A DNA stretch of 64,000 nt from Natronosalvus sp042663485 (GCA_042663485.1 JBHTAF010000001.1); one strand, 5' to 3'. Positions 1 through 9,094 are shown, counted from the stretch's first letter. Made by a program: numbers and translations. The notes: generated by a model not told the origin, from the sequence alone.

Positions 1-87
1 CACCACGCTGGTATGAATGTCACGCCCAATGTGGCCACATCGGCCCGCATTCGCTCGTGTCGACCCGAAAGCGATCACGTCGTTCGG

Positions 88-1338
88 TTACACCACACGG
101 GCGTCCACGACCACGTGCTCGACGCCCGCGCTGTGCGATTTCACGCGCCGCTTCTCGAGCACCTCGAGGGTCCGCCCCGCCTTTTCAACAGCAGTCTCGA
201 GCCGGCCGATAGGGCGCCCCCACAGCTCCGGCTCGGGTGTCGCCTCGTGGTAGTGGACGATACCACCGGGTTCGAGGGCCTCGAGGGCCGCCGGCAGGAA
301 CGAGACGGTCTCCTCGACGCGACTGCCGTATCCCTCCTCGTCTTCGCCGTCGGCAACTCCGTAGTACCCCATGACGACCCGGTCCGCGCGAACGTCCCTC
401 GCGAGGTCACGACAGTCGCTGTGGTAGGCGTCGATCCGACTCGAGACGTCGTTGGCCATCGCGTTCTCGAGCAGGTAGCGAAACGCCGTCGGGTTCAGCT
501 CCGTCGCGGTCACTCGCGCCCCCGCTCGCGCCATCGGGAGCGTGAAGTAGCCGATACCGGCGAACATGTCGAAGACGCGCTCGTTCGGGTCGACGACCTC
601 GGCCATCCGCCGGCGCTCGGCCTGATTGCCCGGCGAGAACATGACGCGAGCGGGATCGAGTCCGTACCGCGTGCCGTCCTCGACGTGGACCGTCTCGGTG
701 TCGCTTGAGCCCGCGAGCAGTCGCGTCCGGGGTTCGCGGTAGGTTCCGGCGTCTCCCTCGCCGTCGCCCCCGTTCGAGATCCCCTCGTCGGCGAGCACGC
801 TGTCGGCCTCGCCGTGGAGTTCGAGTAAGGCCTCCCCGAGTTCGGCCTCGTTGTGGCAGTCGTCGGGAACGCGAACGAGGATCACCGAACCGATAATGGC
901 CCAGGAACCGGGGGCCGTCTCGAGGTCGGCGTCGCTCCATCCCCGCTCGCGGAGGTGGTCGGCCAGGTCACGGGTGCGGTAGGTGGGGTCGATTTGACGG
1001 ACGACCTCGAGGACGGCCGTATCCGAGGGTGGCTCGAGCACCGGGAGCGCCACCGTCTCGGAGCCGTACTCCCGCACCCGGCGGTCGTCGTCGTAGACGC
1101 CCTCGGCTCGCAGGGACTCGATCGCCGTCTCCGAGCGCGGTTTCTCGACGACGACCGCGAGGGGATCGTCTCGCAACTCGAGCGCGGTCGAGTCCTTTGC
1201 TATAGAATTTGTAGTATTGACGTCGCTACGCGGGTTCGACTCGTCGTCCGAACTCGAGGATTCGTCTCGAGGCCGACCCTCGTCTCGAGACCCGCCTTCG
1301 CCTCGAGACCGGGCGTCCTCTCCGGAGTCCTCAGGCAT
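88..1338 (-). CDS. taw2: Taw2/Trm5-family tRNA (G37 wybutosine pathway) methyltransferase
   Basis: Predicted 416-aa class I SAM-dependent enzyme of the archaeal Trm5/TYW2 family, acting on the modified G37 next to the tRNA anticodon. The SAM-binding loop FDMFAGIGYF is at residues 256-265 and ELNP at 280-283. MGYYG (323-327) followed by HYHEA (362-366) resembles TYW2, which transfers the aminocarboxypropyl group, more than the NLP motif of Trm5, so I favour Taw2. The first ~53 residues are a disordered Ser/Arg/Asp/Glu-rich extension. Its ATG overlaps the stop of the upstream NMD3 gene by 8 nt (ATGCCTGA), indicating translational coupling. Family assignment is confident; the choice of Taw2 over Trm5 is an inference. 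Confidence 0.85.
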   Translation of the reverse strand: MPEDSGEDARSRGEGGSRDEGRPRDESSSSDDESNPRSDVNTTNSIAKDSTALELRDDPLAVVVEKPRSETAIESLRAEGVYDDDRRVREYGSETVALPVLEPPSDTAVLEVVRQIDPTYRTRDLADHLRERGWSDADLETAPGSWAIIGSVILVRVPDDCHNEAELGEALLELHGEADSVLADEGISNGGDGEGDAGTYREPRTRLLAGSSDTETVHVEDGTRYGLDPARVMFSPGNQAERRRMAEVVDPNERVFDMFAGIGYFTLPMARAGARVTATELNPTAFRYLLENAMANDVSSRIDAYHSDCRDLARDVRADRVVMGYYGVADGEDEEGYGSRVEETVSFLPAALEALEPGGIVHYHEATPEPELWGRPIGRLETAVEKAGRTLEVLEKRRVKSHSAGVEHVVVDARVV

Positions 1339-2452
1339 CGTCCTCGGGCAAAATATGCAATCCAGCGCGACTCTTCAGCGCCGGTACTTCCTCGGCGTCG
1401 GTGTCGATGTACTCGGGTCGAGAGATCGTCTTCGCCTGGTAGGTCTCGGGGTCGAGCACCTGGATCGAGCGCTCGTCCTCGACCGTGACGACGGTCGTCT
1501 CGACGGCGTCCTCGCGCTCACCCAATTTGCGAGCCTCCGGGGAATTTCCCTCCTCGTAACTCGCCTCGTAGCGCTCGCCCGTCCGCAATCGGATCCCCTT
1601 GAGGTTGCCGTGGGCGCTACTGACCAGGACCGGCCCCTCGTCGTCGTCCGCGAGGTCGATCACGTCGCCGGGGACATACGGCGGCAGGCGGACGGCGAAA
1701 GTTACGCGGTAGACGCCGTTGCCGTCTTCGTCCTCGGTGACCAGAGTTTCAGCGTCGTTGACGGTGCCGCCGAACTCCTCGACCATCTTGTTGGCGATCT
1801 TCTTGCCGATCTTGTTAGTCGAAACCCGCATGTTGAGGCCGTCGTCGGTCTCCGTGGTTTCGGTGATGAAGGCGTTCCGGTCCCCGGTCGCTTCCATGTC
1901 CGCGACGATGGTCTCGGCGATTTCTCTCGCCCGCTCGAGTTCTTCCGTCGTAGGCGTCCGGCCTTCGGCCCGGATCTGGACGATGCTGGCGTAGTAGTCC
2001 CCGGCAATGCGGCCACACCGGGTACAGGTCTGGCGAGCGATCTTTACGGGAATCATCACCTGCTCTTCGACGGGCGTTCCGCGAACCGTTCCCGTGAAGT
2101 AGCAGTGCATCCGGATCGTGTTCGGCCCGACCTCCTCGGGTTCGACCTGCCAGGCGACATCCTCGACGTCGACGTGGACGGCCAGCGCCTCGCTCACCTC
2201 CTGGATGGCGAGATCGGTGTAGTCCTGCGCACCGACGTCGACCCAGCGACGGCCCCGATGGACAGCCCCGCACTGGGCGCAGACGCGTACGTCGATCCGG
2301 TCGGGCGCGTCGATGAATTCGAAATCGTCGAAGTAACAGCTGTCACAGAGGTCGACGTCGGTCCCCGGTCGGAGGGGGTCCGTCGCGTCGCCTTCGCTCC
2401 GCTCCGGCACCGGATCGCCACAGCGGGGACAGAACGCACGCGAATCGGTCAT
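1331..2452 (-). CDS. NMD3-family ribosome-associated zinc-ribbon protein
   Basis: 373-aa archaeal homologue of eukaryotic NMD3, the 60S ribosome export adaptor; in archaea a role in large-subunit maturation is assumed rather than proven. Four Cys-X2-Cys knuckles are visible: CPRC (8-11), CDSC (36-39), CAQC (58-61) and CTRC (143-146), the paired treble-clef arrangement of the family. I chose the ATG at 2452 because the protein reads MTDSRAFCPRCGDPVPE from there; the in-frame extension upstream to 2623 lacks coding character. The gene overlaps and probably co-transcribes with the Taw2-like gene, linking ribosome and tRNA maturation. Confidence 0.88.
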   Translation of the reverse strand: MTDSRAFCPRCGDPVPERSEGDATDPLRPGTDVDLCDSCYFDDFEFIDAPDRIDVRVCAQCGAVHRGRRWVDVGAQDYTDLAIQEVSEALAVHVDVEDVAWQVEPEEVGPNTIRMHCYFTGTVRGTPVEEQVMIPVKIARQTCTRCGRIAGDYYASIVQIRAEGRTPTTEELERAREIAETIVADMEATGDRNAFITETTETDDGLNMRVSTNKIGKKIANKMVEEFGGTVNDAETLVTEDEDGNGVYRVTFAVRLPPYVPGDVIDLADDDEGPVLVSSAHGNLKGIRLRTGERYEASYEEGNSPEARKLGEREDAVETTVVTVEDERSIQVLDPETYQAKTISRPEYIDTDAEEVPALKSRAGLHILPEDDA

Positions 2453-2943
2453 GTCCCGTGGTTGGGGACTGAGGGAGTTAAACGACGCGTTCGTCGACGG
2501 TGTCGACCAGTTCCAGCGGGACGTCTCCACCGGAAATGGAGGGGTTCGACGGGCCGTTCGGTCACAGCATGTGGGAACTCCACCCGAAATCGGGGGGTTG
2601 CGAATCGTGCTATCAAGCCACATGGAATTCGTCTCCGGTGAGCGTGTATTTCGAGCGATACGTCGAATCTCCCCCGTTGCTGTCGGTTTCGATCGAGGTG
2701 TTATCGATCGTCAAACATCTAGAACGACAAATTTCACGCCCGTCTGACGTTTCCGGTGGAACTCGAAACCCGGCCGTCTGACGCGTGGCGTACGCTTGAG
2801 CGTCGACACCGGCGGTCGCCTCCACGTGTTCGCCTTTCCAAGGGAAATAGAGGGGTTGTGGAAACGCTCGCTCGGTTCTTCGACGTACCGGCTCGAGCAC
2901 TTCCGACCCAGCTGAAAGACGGGTATTGGGGTGGCCAGGTGGC
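2453..2943. other. intergenic region, no supported gene
   Basis: About 490 bp between the NMD3 start and the broken small membrane gene. Its overlapping open frames read as low-complexity Arg/Ser/Pro translations with no family resemblance. The stretch 2600-2760 is less GC-rich than its surroundings, as expected of intergenic DNA. I see no tRNA, repeat or clear terminator in it. Confidence 0.5.
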
Positions 2944-3129
2944 TCAGTCGGCTGCGACGAGCACGACCGTGATCGCACCGACGATCCAGGTCAGGGTCGC
3001 GACAGCCACCCGGGACAGAATCGCGTAGTGCGTGGCGTCGAGAAAGGCGAGTACGGCCAGCACGGTAGCGATCACGACGGCGACTCACGAATCGTTGGCG
3101 GCAATCTCGAGCGATCCGAGTCGGCCCAT
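2944..3129 (-). pseudogene. small two-helix membrane protein interrupted by in-frame TGA
   Basis: Reading from the ATG at 3129 gives MGRLGSLEIAANDS, then TGA at 3085-3087, then 46 further codons in the same frame (…VLAVLAFLDATHYAIL…LTWIVGAITVVLV…) to a TGA at 2944-2946. The downstream part encodes two hydrophobic segments and looks like genuine coding sequence. The stop may be a TGG-to-TGA change of a Trp codon. Alternatively a shorter 43-aa protein could start at the GTG at 3073-3075, just after the stop. I do not recognise the family. Nonsense pseudogene, sequencing error or internal start cannot be separated from one sequence. Confidence 0.5.
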
Positions 3130-3301
3130 GGTTCGAGAACGTGTCGGGGGAGCGATATAGTCGGCGATCCGCATCGCTGCTGGAGGTCGATTGGACCGAT
3201 TACGAGGCGCGACTCGAGGACGAACGCGAGCGAAGCGGTCCGGCCACCCGCTCGAGGCGCGTTCGCGGCGGATTTATCCGCCCTCGGTCCATTGTTCGCG
3301 T

Positions 3302-4192
3302 ATGGACTGGAAACCGGACTGGGGATTGCGGTTTCGGATGTTCCTCACGATGTTCCTGCTGTTCGCCCTGTACATCGTCTTCGCAGGGGTGCTGACGGCG
3401 TACATCGCGGGCGGAGCGAACCTGCTGATCTTCGGCTTGCTCTTCGGCGGAATGTCGCTGGTGCAGTACTACTTCAGCGACACGCTCACCCTCAAGACGA
3501 TGGGCGCGAAGACGGTCTCCGCCGAGGAGTACCCACAGCTCCACAGCGCCGTCGAGCGCCTCTCCCAGCAGGCCGACCTCCCGAAGCCGAAAGTCGCCGT
3601 CATCGACTCGAAGGTGCCGAACGCATTCGCCACGGGGCGAAACCAGAAGAACGCCGCCGTCGCCGTCACCACGGGACTGATGCGGACGCTCGACCGCGAC
3701 GAACTCGACGGCGTCCTCGCACACGAGCTCGCCCACGTCAAGAACCGCGACATGATGGTGATGACCATCGCCTCGTTCCTCTCGACGATCGCGTTCATGA
3801 TCGTCCGCTGGGGCGCCTTCTTCGGCGGCGGCCACGGTCGCGGCCGCGGCGGCGGTGGCGGCGTGATCGTCGCCATCGTCGTCTCGCTGGTCGTCTGGAT
3901 CGTGAGCTATCTCCTGATCCGGGCGCTCTCTCGGTACCGCGAGTTCTCTGCCGACCGAGGCGCTGCAACGATTACCGGCAAGCCCTCTGCGCTCGCCTCC
4001 GCGTTGCTGAAGATTTCGGGCGAGATCGACAAGGTTCCCGACAGGGACATGCGCGAGGAGGCGGAGATGAACGCCTTTTTCATCATTCCGCTGAAATCGG
4101 GCGTCGTCGGGAGACTGTTCTCGACGCATCCATCGACCGAGCGCCGCGTGGATCAACTCCGCCAACTCGAGCGCGAGATGGAGACAGTCTAG
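3302..4192 (+). CDS. htpX: HtpX-like membrane zinc metalloprotease (M48)
   Basis: 296-aa membrane endopeptidase that degrades misfolded membrane proteins from the cytoplasmic side. Two hydrophobic segments occur at residues ~12-56, then the catalytic HELAH motif at 141-145, a further pair of helices (~150-215, separated by a Gly-rich loop), and the family ELSADRGA-like motif (seen as EFSADRGA) supplying the third zinc ligand. Length is normal for HtpX. Start chosen at ATG 3302 (MDWKPDWGLRFRMF), directly before the first helix; the open frame extends further upstream but reads as non-coding. It appears monocistronic. An AT-rich stretch with T-runs follows about 120 nt downstream. Confidence 0.93.
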   Translation: MDWKPDWGLRFRMFLTMFLLFALYIVFAGVLTAYIAGGANLLIFGLLFGGMSLVQYYFSDTLTLKTMGAKTVSAEEYPQLHSAVERLSQQADLPKPKVAVIDSKVPNAFATGRNQKNAAVAVTTGLMRTLDRDELDGVLAHELAHVKNRDMMVMTIASFLSTIAFMIVRWGAFFGGGHGRGRGGGGGVIVAIVVSLVVWIVSYLLIRALSRYREFSADRGAATITGKPSALASALLKISGEIDKVPDRDMREEAEMNAFFIIPLKSGVVGRLFSTHPSTERRVDQLRQLEREMETV

Positions 4193-4478
4193 ATCCTCGC
4201 TCGAGTTTCGACAGCACCGGATCCGGTGAGAATCCGCGACGAACGCCGAAAACTATTTAACCCGCCGCACCGAATTATTACATACAGAAAGTAAACGAAT
4301 TAAAATCGGTGCTTTCTTTTATCACTACCAATACGTGTAGCTACAGCGCTCGAGAGTCCTGATTTCGGGCGCACTGTGAAACGACGACTCGCCTTCGATC
4401 CCACAGCGACGGCTCTCTCCAAGAGTCGACCGCTCCCGCCGACCGACACCCGATCGAACGGATAGCAACTCCTCACGC
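4193..4478. other. intergenic region with AT-rich promoter-like segment
   Basis: The ~285-bp gap contains a distinctly AT-rich patch at about 4249-4323 with TTTAA, ATTATTA and CTTTCTTTTA runs. It could combine the htpX terminator (T-run near 4309-4320) and a promoter for the methyltransferase gene at 4479. I cannot assign a single TATA box. Confidence 0.4.
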
Positions 4479-5186
4479 ATGACAGACACCCCTTTCGAGC
4501 AGACCATCGACTGGAACCGCTTCTGGGAGACCGCCGACGCGGACGACCGCGCCGGCGCGACCCCCAGTACCCACCACCTGACCGACCTCCTCGAGGACTT
4601 CGTCGCCGCGAAAGGCGTCCCCGATTCGGTCGCGGACGTCGGCTGTGGCCCCGGCGAGGTCGCCTTCACCGTTGCGAAACGCCACCCGGAAACCAGCGTC
4701 GTCGGCTACGACGCCGCCGACTCGATTCTCGCGGCGAACCGCGACCGAGCGTGCTCGAGCGGGGTCGAGAACGTATGCTTCGAACGCGCCGTGCTCCCCG
4801 AGTTCGATCCCGGTCGGCAGTTCGATCTCGTGTGCTGTTACGCGACGCTGTGTTACGTCGACGACACCGAACGCGCGCTCCGCGCGCTGTACGATGCCGT
4901 CACCCCCGGAGGCCACCTCGTGCTCGGCTACATCACCGAGGCCGGGCGCGATCACTACGACGGTCGTCTCGCGGACCCCGACGCGTGGCGCGAGCACGAC
5001 CCGGACTTCGATCCCCACGGGTTCGCCAGGCGGTTCCGGCTGGTGCTCGAGGGGGAAAGTACGCTCTCCGAATCGGCAATCGAAGACGCCCTCGGCACTC
5101 CGCCGCGGCAGTTCTGGGAATTCACCGAGAAACCCGAGGAGCGCTGGGCCTGGGATCACGTTCCACTGGTCTGGTTGCCGAAATGA
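4479..5186 (+). CDS. class I SAM-dependent methyltransferase
   Basis: 235-aa methyltransferase with the Rossmann SAM-binding motif VADVGCGPG (about residues 51-59), an acidic post-motif (VVGYDAA) and the later CCYATLCYVDD / LRALYDAVTPGGHLVLGYI motifs of the methyltransferase_11/25 fold. The substrate is not predictable. It is followed within 60 nt by a Rid-family gene and then a Nudix-like gene, all on the plus strand, so a small operon is likely. Start at ATG 4479 gives MTDTPFEQTIDWNRFW, typical of small haloarchaeal methyltransferases. Confidence 0.8.
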   Translation: MTDTPFEQTIDWNRFWETADADDRAGATPSTHHLTDLLEDFVAAKGVPDSVADVGCGPGEVAFTVAKRHPETSVVGYDAADSILAANRDRACSSGVENVCFERAVLPEFDPGRQFDLVCCYATLCYVDDTERALRALYDAVTPGGHLVLGYITEAGRDHYDGRLADPDAWREHDPDFDPHGFARRFRLVLEGESTLSESAIEDALGTPPRQFWEFTEKPEERWAWDHVPLVWLPK

Positions 5187-5238
5187 GTCCATTCCAGGAA
5201 CGCGGCGAATCCAGTCGAAACGCAGACACGAGATACAG

Positions 5239-5685
5239 ATGAAGAAAACCGTCATCGCACCCGGACAGGGCACGATTGAATCGGACGTCATCGACGAACC
5301 GCAAATTTCGCTCGCAGTGGCAACGCATCACGACACGCACACGCACGTCGAGATCAACGGCCTCGTCTACCCTGAGGGGAACGTTCGTGAGCAGACTCGA
5401 CAGATGCTGGGCCTCGTTGAAAAGATACTCGAGGACCTCGAGGGGTCGATGCACGACATCGTGAAGTTTCGATGGTTCGTTCGCGAGGATGTCCTCGATG
5501 ACGAAACCAGAGGAACGATTCACGAGGTCCGATCGGACTTCATCGACTATCCTCACTACCCGGCTAGTTGCATGGTCGGGGTTGCCAGTCACAACGTCGA
5601 CGGAGCCCTCGTAGAACTCGAAGTGCGGGCGACGATTCCCACCGACGGCGAGTGGACAGTTCGAACGATTACCGGCGACGAATAA
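5239..5685 (+). CDS. Rid-family (RidA/YjgF/UK114-like) protein lacking the canonical Arg
   Basis: 148-aa protein with the Rid fold: an N-terminal LAVATHHDTHTHVEINGLVYPEG strand region (cited here as LAVATHHDTHTH and INGLVYPEG), a central helix (NVREQTRQMLGLVEKILEDL) and the C-terminal PASCMVGVASHN / LVELEVRATIP strands. RidA enzymes deaminate reactive enamines/imines using an Arg in the motif ArgSer before CVEV; here that site reads Ala-Ser-Cys, so canonical deaminase activity is doubtful and it may belong to a non-RidA Rid subgroup. Start at ATG 5239. Probably co-transcribed with the flanking methyltransferase and Nudix-like genes (3-nt gap to the next). Confidence 0.8.
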   Translation: MKKTVIAPGQGTIESDVIDEPQISLAVATHHDTHTHVEINGLVYPEGNVREQTRQMLGLVEKILEDLEGSMHDIVKFRWFVREDVLDDETRGTIHEVRSDFIDYPHYPASCMVGVASHNVDGALVELEVRATIPTDGEWTVRTITGDE

Positions 5686-5688
5686 CCA

Positions 5689-6264
5689 ATGACGGAGAAA
5701 TCACCACGATCCGCGACCAGCTCGACGCGCACCGACTCCCTGACCGACCTCGAGTCGCTCACCGACCCGGCTCGGTTCCGAGACCACGACGACGTTCGCT
5801 ACGCGGAACGCACCGAGATCCACGTCGACGAGAACCACTGCCGCGCCCACAGTCGCGGGATGGCCGTCGTCGGCGTCACCGCCGCCGACGGCTCGGTTCT
5901 GATCGCTACCCATCTCGAGGAGCCCGTCGCCCTGTTACCGAACGCTCGCCTCGAGGGCGAAGACGACGACTGGCTCGCGGCCGCCGATCGAGCGGTCAAA
6001 CGGCTCACGGACGAGCCCGTCGACGTCGGCCGTCCAGTTCGCGTTCGATCGGTCGAACACGTCGTCGAGGGCGACGACACGGCCCACACCTCGAGTCACA
6101 CCGTCGTGTTCGAGGCCTCCCCGGAAGCGGACGGGGCGACGGCAGCCGATCTCACCGCCAGGACGACCTGCGGCTGGGACGCCGGGTGGTACACCTCGTT
6201 CCCCGACGGCTGTGACGAAACGCCCGAGCGGCCGGCGGCGGACGTTCGACTGTTCCTCGAGTGA
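5689..6264 (+). CDS. Nudix-like haloarchaeal protein with degenerate Nudix box
   Basis: 191-aa protein starting 3 nt after the Rid gene stop. Residues ~55-75 (RGMAVVGVTAADGSVLIATH) look like the first strands of a Nudix fold, and the segment LLPNARLEGEDDDWLAAADRA sits where the Nudix box (GX5EX7REUXEEXGU) should be. The essential Gly, Arg-Glu and Glu-Glu residues are not preserved, so metal-dependent diphosphate hydrolysis is unlikely. The C-terminal half ends in an acidic region (DVRLFLE). Assignment as Nudix-like is my inference; it could be another alpha/beta family. Confidence 0.6.
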   Translation: MTEKSPRSATSSTRTDSLTDLESLTDPARFRDHDDVRYAERTEIHVDENHCRAHSRGMAVVGVTAADGSVLIATHLEEPVALLPNARLEGEDDDWLAAADRAVKRLTDEPVDVGRPVRVRSVEHVVEGDDTAHTSSHTVVFEASPEADGATAADLTARTTCGWDAGWYTSFPDGCDETPERPAADVRLFLE

Positions 6265-6355
6265 TGGCATCGAGTGAAGCCGTCCTCGGGTGATGGAACT
6301 ACCGCTTCGAGCGAGAAAACGCGAGCTTTCAAACCCTGGCCGTCCAACGAAGGGT

Positions 6356-6961
6356 ATGGGACTGCTCGACGGACTGCGATCCGTGCTCGGCATCCGCGCC
6401 GAGTCTGACGCCAGCCGAGACGCCGACCCCGAGGACCTCTTCGGAATGAGCACCGCCTACCTGACGATGGAAGCCGACCTCGGCTACGACTCCGCCGACG
6501 CGGGCGCGCTCTGTTTCGCCGGTGTCGACTCGAGCAGCTTTCGCGACGCCGTCGAGAACGTCGAAGCCATCCTCGAGGCCGGCAGCGAAGACACCGGCAC
6601 CGACTTTCGCGTCACCGAGGACGGCCACGGCTACCACTGGGTCGTCCTCGAGGACTCCGACCCCGAGGATCTGATCACCAGCCTCCACTTCGCGGCGGAC
6701 ACGTTCATCGAGGAGGGGTACGGCTCACGGCTGCTCGCGGCCGTCTTCGCCTACCGAAACCACAGCGGACCGGCCTACTGGATCTACTCCTTCCGGCGCG
6801 GCGCGTACTACCCCTTCGCGCCGCGGGCCGGCCGCGAGCGCGATTCGGGCACCGAGTTCAAACTCGAGTCCGTCCTGGGCGGCGAACTCGAGATCGAACC
6901 CGACAAGGAGTACTGGTATCCCCTGTGGCCGAGCACGAGCGGGCGTCATCCCTGGGAGTAG
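6356..6961 (+). CDS. pspAB: PspA-associated protein PspAB
   Basis: 201-aa soluble protein that matches, from memory, the archaeal PspA-associated PspAB family (MGLLDGLRSVLGIRAE… start and EDLFGMSTAYLTMEADLGY). The family is linked to the PspA/Vipp1 membrane-stress protein, but no pspA or pspAA gene is adjacent here. A C-terminal aromatic segment (KEYWYPLWP) is visible. Start chosen at ATG 6356 because homologues begin MGLLD; the open frame upstream adds 22 residues of non-conserved sequence. Molecular function is unknown. Confidence 0.75.
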   Translation: MGLLDGLRSVLGIRAESDASRDADPEDLFGMSTAYLTMEADLGYDSADAGALCFAGVDSSSFRDAVENVEAILEAGSEDTGTDFRVTEDGHGYHWVVLEDSDPEDLITSLHFAADTFIEEGYGSRLLAAVFAYRNHSGPAYWIYSFRRGAYYPFAPRAGRERDSGTEFKLESVLGGELEIEPDKEYWYPLWPSTSGRHPWE

Positions 6962-6990
6962 CGCGCTCGCCGGCTGCCAGTCTGATCCGG

Positions 6991-7018
6991 GACTCGAGAC
7001 TCGAGACTTGAGACTCGA
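6991..7018 (+). repeat. four tandem GACTCGA-type heptamers
   Basis: Four consecutive 7-nt units (GACTCGA, GACTCGA, GACTTGA, GACTCGA) in the gap between pspAB and the MutS-like gene. The unit contains TCGA, which is over-represented across this genome. Likely a small slippage-derived tandem repeat; no regulatory function is evident. Confidence 0.7.
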
Positions 7019-7069
7019 GCCGAGAGCGGGGCGGGACCTTTTTCTCGTCTCGGCGGGACGTGGCGGTCG

Positions 7070-9094
7070 ATGGCAATGGACCTCGAGTCGATCCCGGGCG
7101 TCGGCGCGAAGACCGCCCGTGCACTGGACGAACTCGACGACCCCGAGCGGGCCCTCGAGAACGGCGACGTGGCCACACTCGCCAGCGCGCCCGGCGTCAC
7201 CGTCGGCCGGGCCGCTCGCATCGCCCGCGGTGCGATCCGCCGCGAACACGACGACCCCGGCGGTTTCCTCGCGACCGACCGCGCACGCGAGATCTACCGA
7301 CAGGTGCTCTCCCTGTGTCAAGACCGGACGGTGACCGACTACGCGGCCTACCGCCTCGAGACGCTGTACCCCAGCCCCAGGCGCTCGCGCATCGAGGAGG
7401 TGCAGGACTTCTCCCGTCAGGCGATCGAACGCGACCCCGATCCGGCCGTGCTCGAGGCCCTCGAGGGCGTCGAACCGCTCGAGCGGCCCGGTGACGTTCG
7501 CGTCCGGGACCGCTGTCTGGCGACGACCGATGCCGAGCGCTACGCCGAAGCCCGTGAGACGATTCCCGAAATCTCCGTCGAAATCGTCGAGGACGCCCAG
7601 GGACTCGCCGAACTGGCAAGAGGCTATTCGACGGTGGTCGCGATCGACGAGTCCTTCGCCGGCGTCGAGGTCGAGGGCGACGTGCAGGTTCGCCCGGATG
7701 CACTCGCAGATCCCGCCGACGTGGTTCCAGAGCGCCCGCTCGCGTTCTTCGCCCGCAACCGGGAGCGACTGCGGGCAGCGGTTGCGGTTCATCGTGCGGT
7801 CGGCGGTGGTGACACCGATTCGCAACTGGACGCGACGGTCGACCTCGACGCCCTCGAGAACGGCCTCGAGCGCCTCGACGACGATGGCACCGTCGCCGGC
7901 GACCCCGAACTCGATCGGCTGACGGTTGCCGTCGACGACCTCGACGCGGTCGCAGGCGTCGCCGAGAGCGTCGCCAACGACCGACTCCGCGAGGCCATCG
8001 AGGAACGCGACGTGACCATCGAGGGCGCCGACCTGCTCTCGCTCGTCGAACGCGGTGCCGGCGTCGACTCGCTGCTCTCCCGGGAACTCGCCGACGAGTT
8101 CGCCGCGGCGGTCGAGGCCGCCCGCGAGCACCTGATCGACGCCCTCGACCTGGACGTCGGCGAGGCCGAACTCGCCCGCCACGTCTTCGACGACGAGCCG
8201 ACCTTCCCCGTCGAGCGCGACGAAAATGCCACGGCACGGCTTCGCGAGGAACTCACCGTCGCCCGGGACCGGCGGGCGGCCCAGCTCAAACGCGACCTGG
8301 CAGCCGACCTCGCCGCCCAGCGCGAAGGCGCCCACGACCTGGTTCGCTCGGCGCTCGAGCTCGACGTCGAACTCGCCGTCGCCCGCTTCTCCCGGGACTT
8401 CGAGTGTACGATGCCCGAGTTCGTCTGGGACGGCGACGACGGCTACGGAGAAACCGGATTCGTCATCGAGGGCGGTCGCTCGCCCGTCCTCGAGGAGCCC
8501 CTCGAGGCGATCGAACCCGTCGACTACGCGGTGTCGGGCACCACCCTGCTCTCGGGAGTCAACAGCGGCGGGAAGACCTCGACGCTCGACCTGGTCGCGA
8601 GCGTCGTCGTCCTCGCGCACATGGGTCTGCCAGTTCCCGCCGAAGGCGTCCGACTGCGCCGCTTCGACGACGTACACTACCACGCCAAGACGCAGGGAAC
8701 TCTCGACGCCGGAGCGTTCGAGTCCACTGTCCGGGAGTTCGCGGATCTCGCCACCGGTGGCGAGGGCTCGCTCGTCCTCGTCGACGAACTCGAGAGCATC
8801 ACCGAACCCGGGGCGAGCGCGAAGATTATCGCCGGCATCCTCGAGGCACTCGCCGAGAACGGCGCGACGGCCGTCTTCGTCTCCCACCTGGCCGGCGAAA
8901 TCCGGGAGATGGCCGCCATCGACGTGGCCGTCGACGGCATCGAGGCCGTCGGCCTGGTCGATGGCGAACTCGAGGTCAACCGGTCGCCGGTCAAGGACCA
9001 CCTCGCGCGGTCGACACCCGAGTTGATCGTCGAGAAGCTGGCCCAGGAGGGGAACGCCGCGTTCTACGACCGGTTGCTCGAGAAGTTCGAGTGA
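7070..9094 (+). CDS. MutS-family ATPase with N-terminal helix-hairpin-helix (MutS2-like)
   Basis: 674-aa protein. The N-terminus (LESIPGVGAKTARALDEL) is a helix-hairpin-helix DNA-binding element, and a second one follows (ASAPGVTVGRAARIA). A long helical lever region leads to the MutS C-terminal ATPase: Walker A GVNSGGKTS near residue 497, Walker B/ABC signature VLVDELES, and the H-loop VFVSHLAGEI. It lacks the MutS mismatch-recognition N-domain and the Smr domain of bacterial MutS2. It probably binds branched DNA or recombination intermediates. Start could be ATG 7070 or 7076. Confidence 0.85.
   Translation: MAMDLESIPGVGAKTARALDELDDPERALENGDVATLASAPGVTVGRAARIARGAIRREHDDPGGFLATDRAREIYRQVLSLCQDRTVTDYAAYRLETLYPSPRRSRIEEVQDFSRQAIERDPDPAVLEALEGVEPLERPGDVRVRDRCLATTDAERYAEARETIPEISVEIVEDAQGLAELARGYSTVVAIDESFAGVEVEGDVQVRPDALADPADVVPERPLAFFARNRERLRAAVAVHRAVGGGDTDSQLDATVDLDALENGLERLDDDGTVAGDPELDRLTVAVDDLDAVAGVAESVANDRLREAIEERDVTIEGADLLSLVERGAGVDSLLSRELADEFAAAVEAAREHLIDALDLDVGEAELARHVFDDEPTFPVERDENATARLREELTVARDRRAAQLKRDLAADLAAQREGAHDLVRSALELDVELAVARFSRDFECTMPEFVWDGDDGYGETGFVIEGGRSPVLEEPLEAIEPVDYAVSGTTLLSGVNSGGKTSTLDLVASVVVLAHMGLPVPAEGVRLRRFDDVHYHAKTQGTLDAGAFESTVREFADLATGGEGSLVLVDELESITEPGASAKIIAGILEALAENGATAVFVSHLAGEIREMAAIDVAVDGIEAVGLVDGELEVNRSPVKDHLARSTPELIVEKLAQEGNAAFYDRLLEKFE

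Noticed and set aside
2938..2965. tRNA-like start (GTGGCCAGGTGGCTCAGTCG)
   Set aside because: It resembles a tRNA D-arm start, but no acceptor stem, anticodon or T-loop follows. It is the tail of the small membrane gene on the minus strand.
3085..3087. TGA as selenocysteine or other recoding
   Set aside because: No SECIS-like element, and haloarchaea are not known to use selenocysteine. Mutation or shorter gene is simpler.
6725..9001. Long minus-strand open frame opposite the MutS-like gene
   Set aside because: A GC-rich antisense shadow of a well-identified gene; its translation shows no domains. Similar long shadows opposite uvrB (13304-14953) and PQQ-propeller genes are rejected for the same reason.
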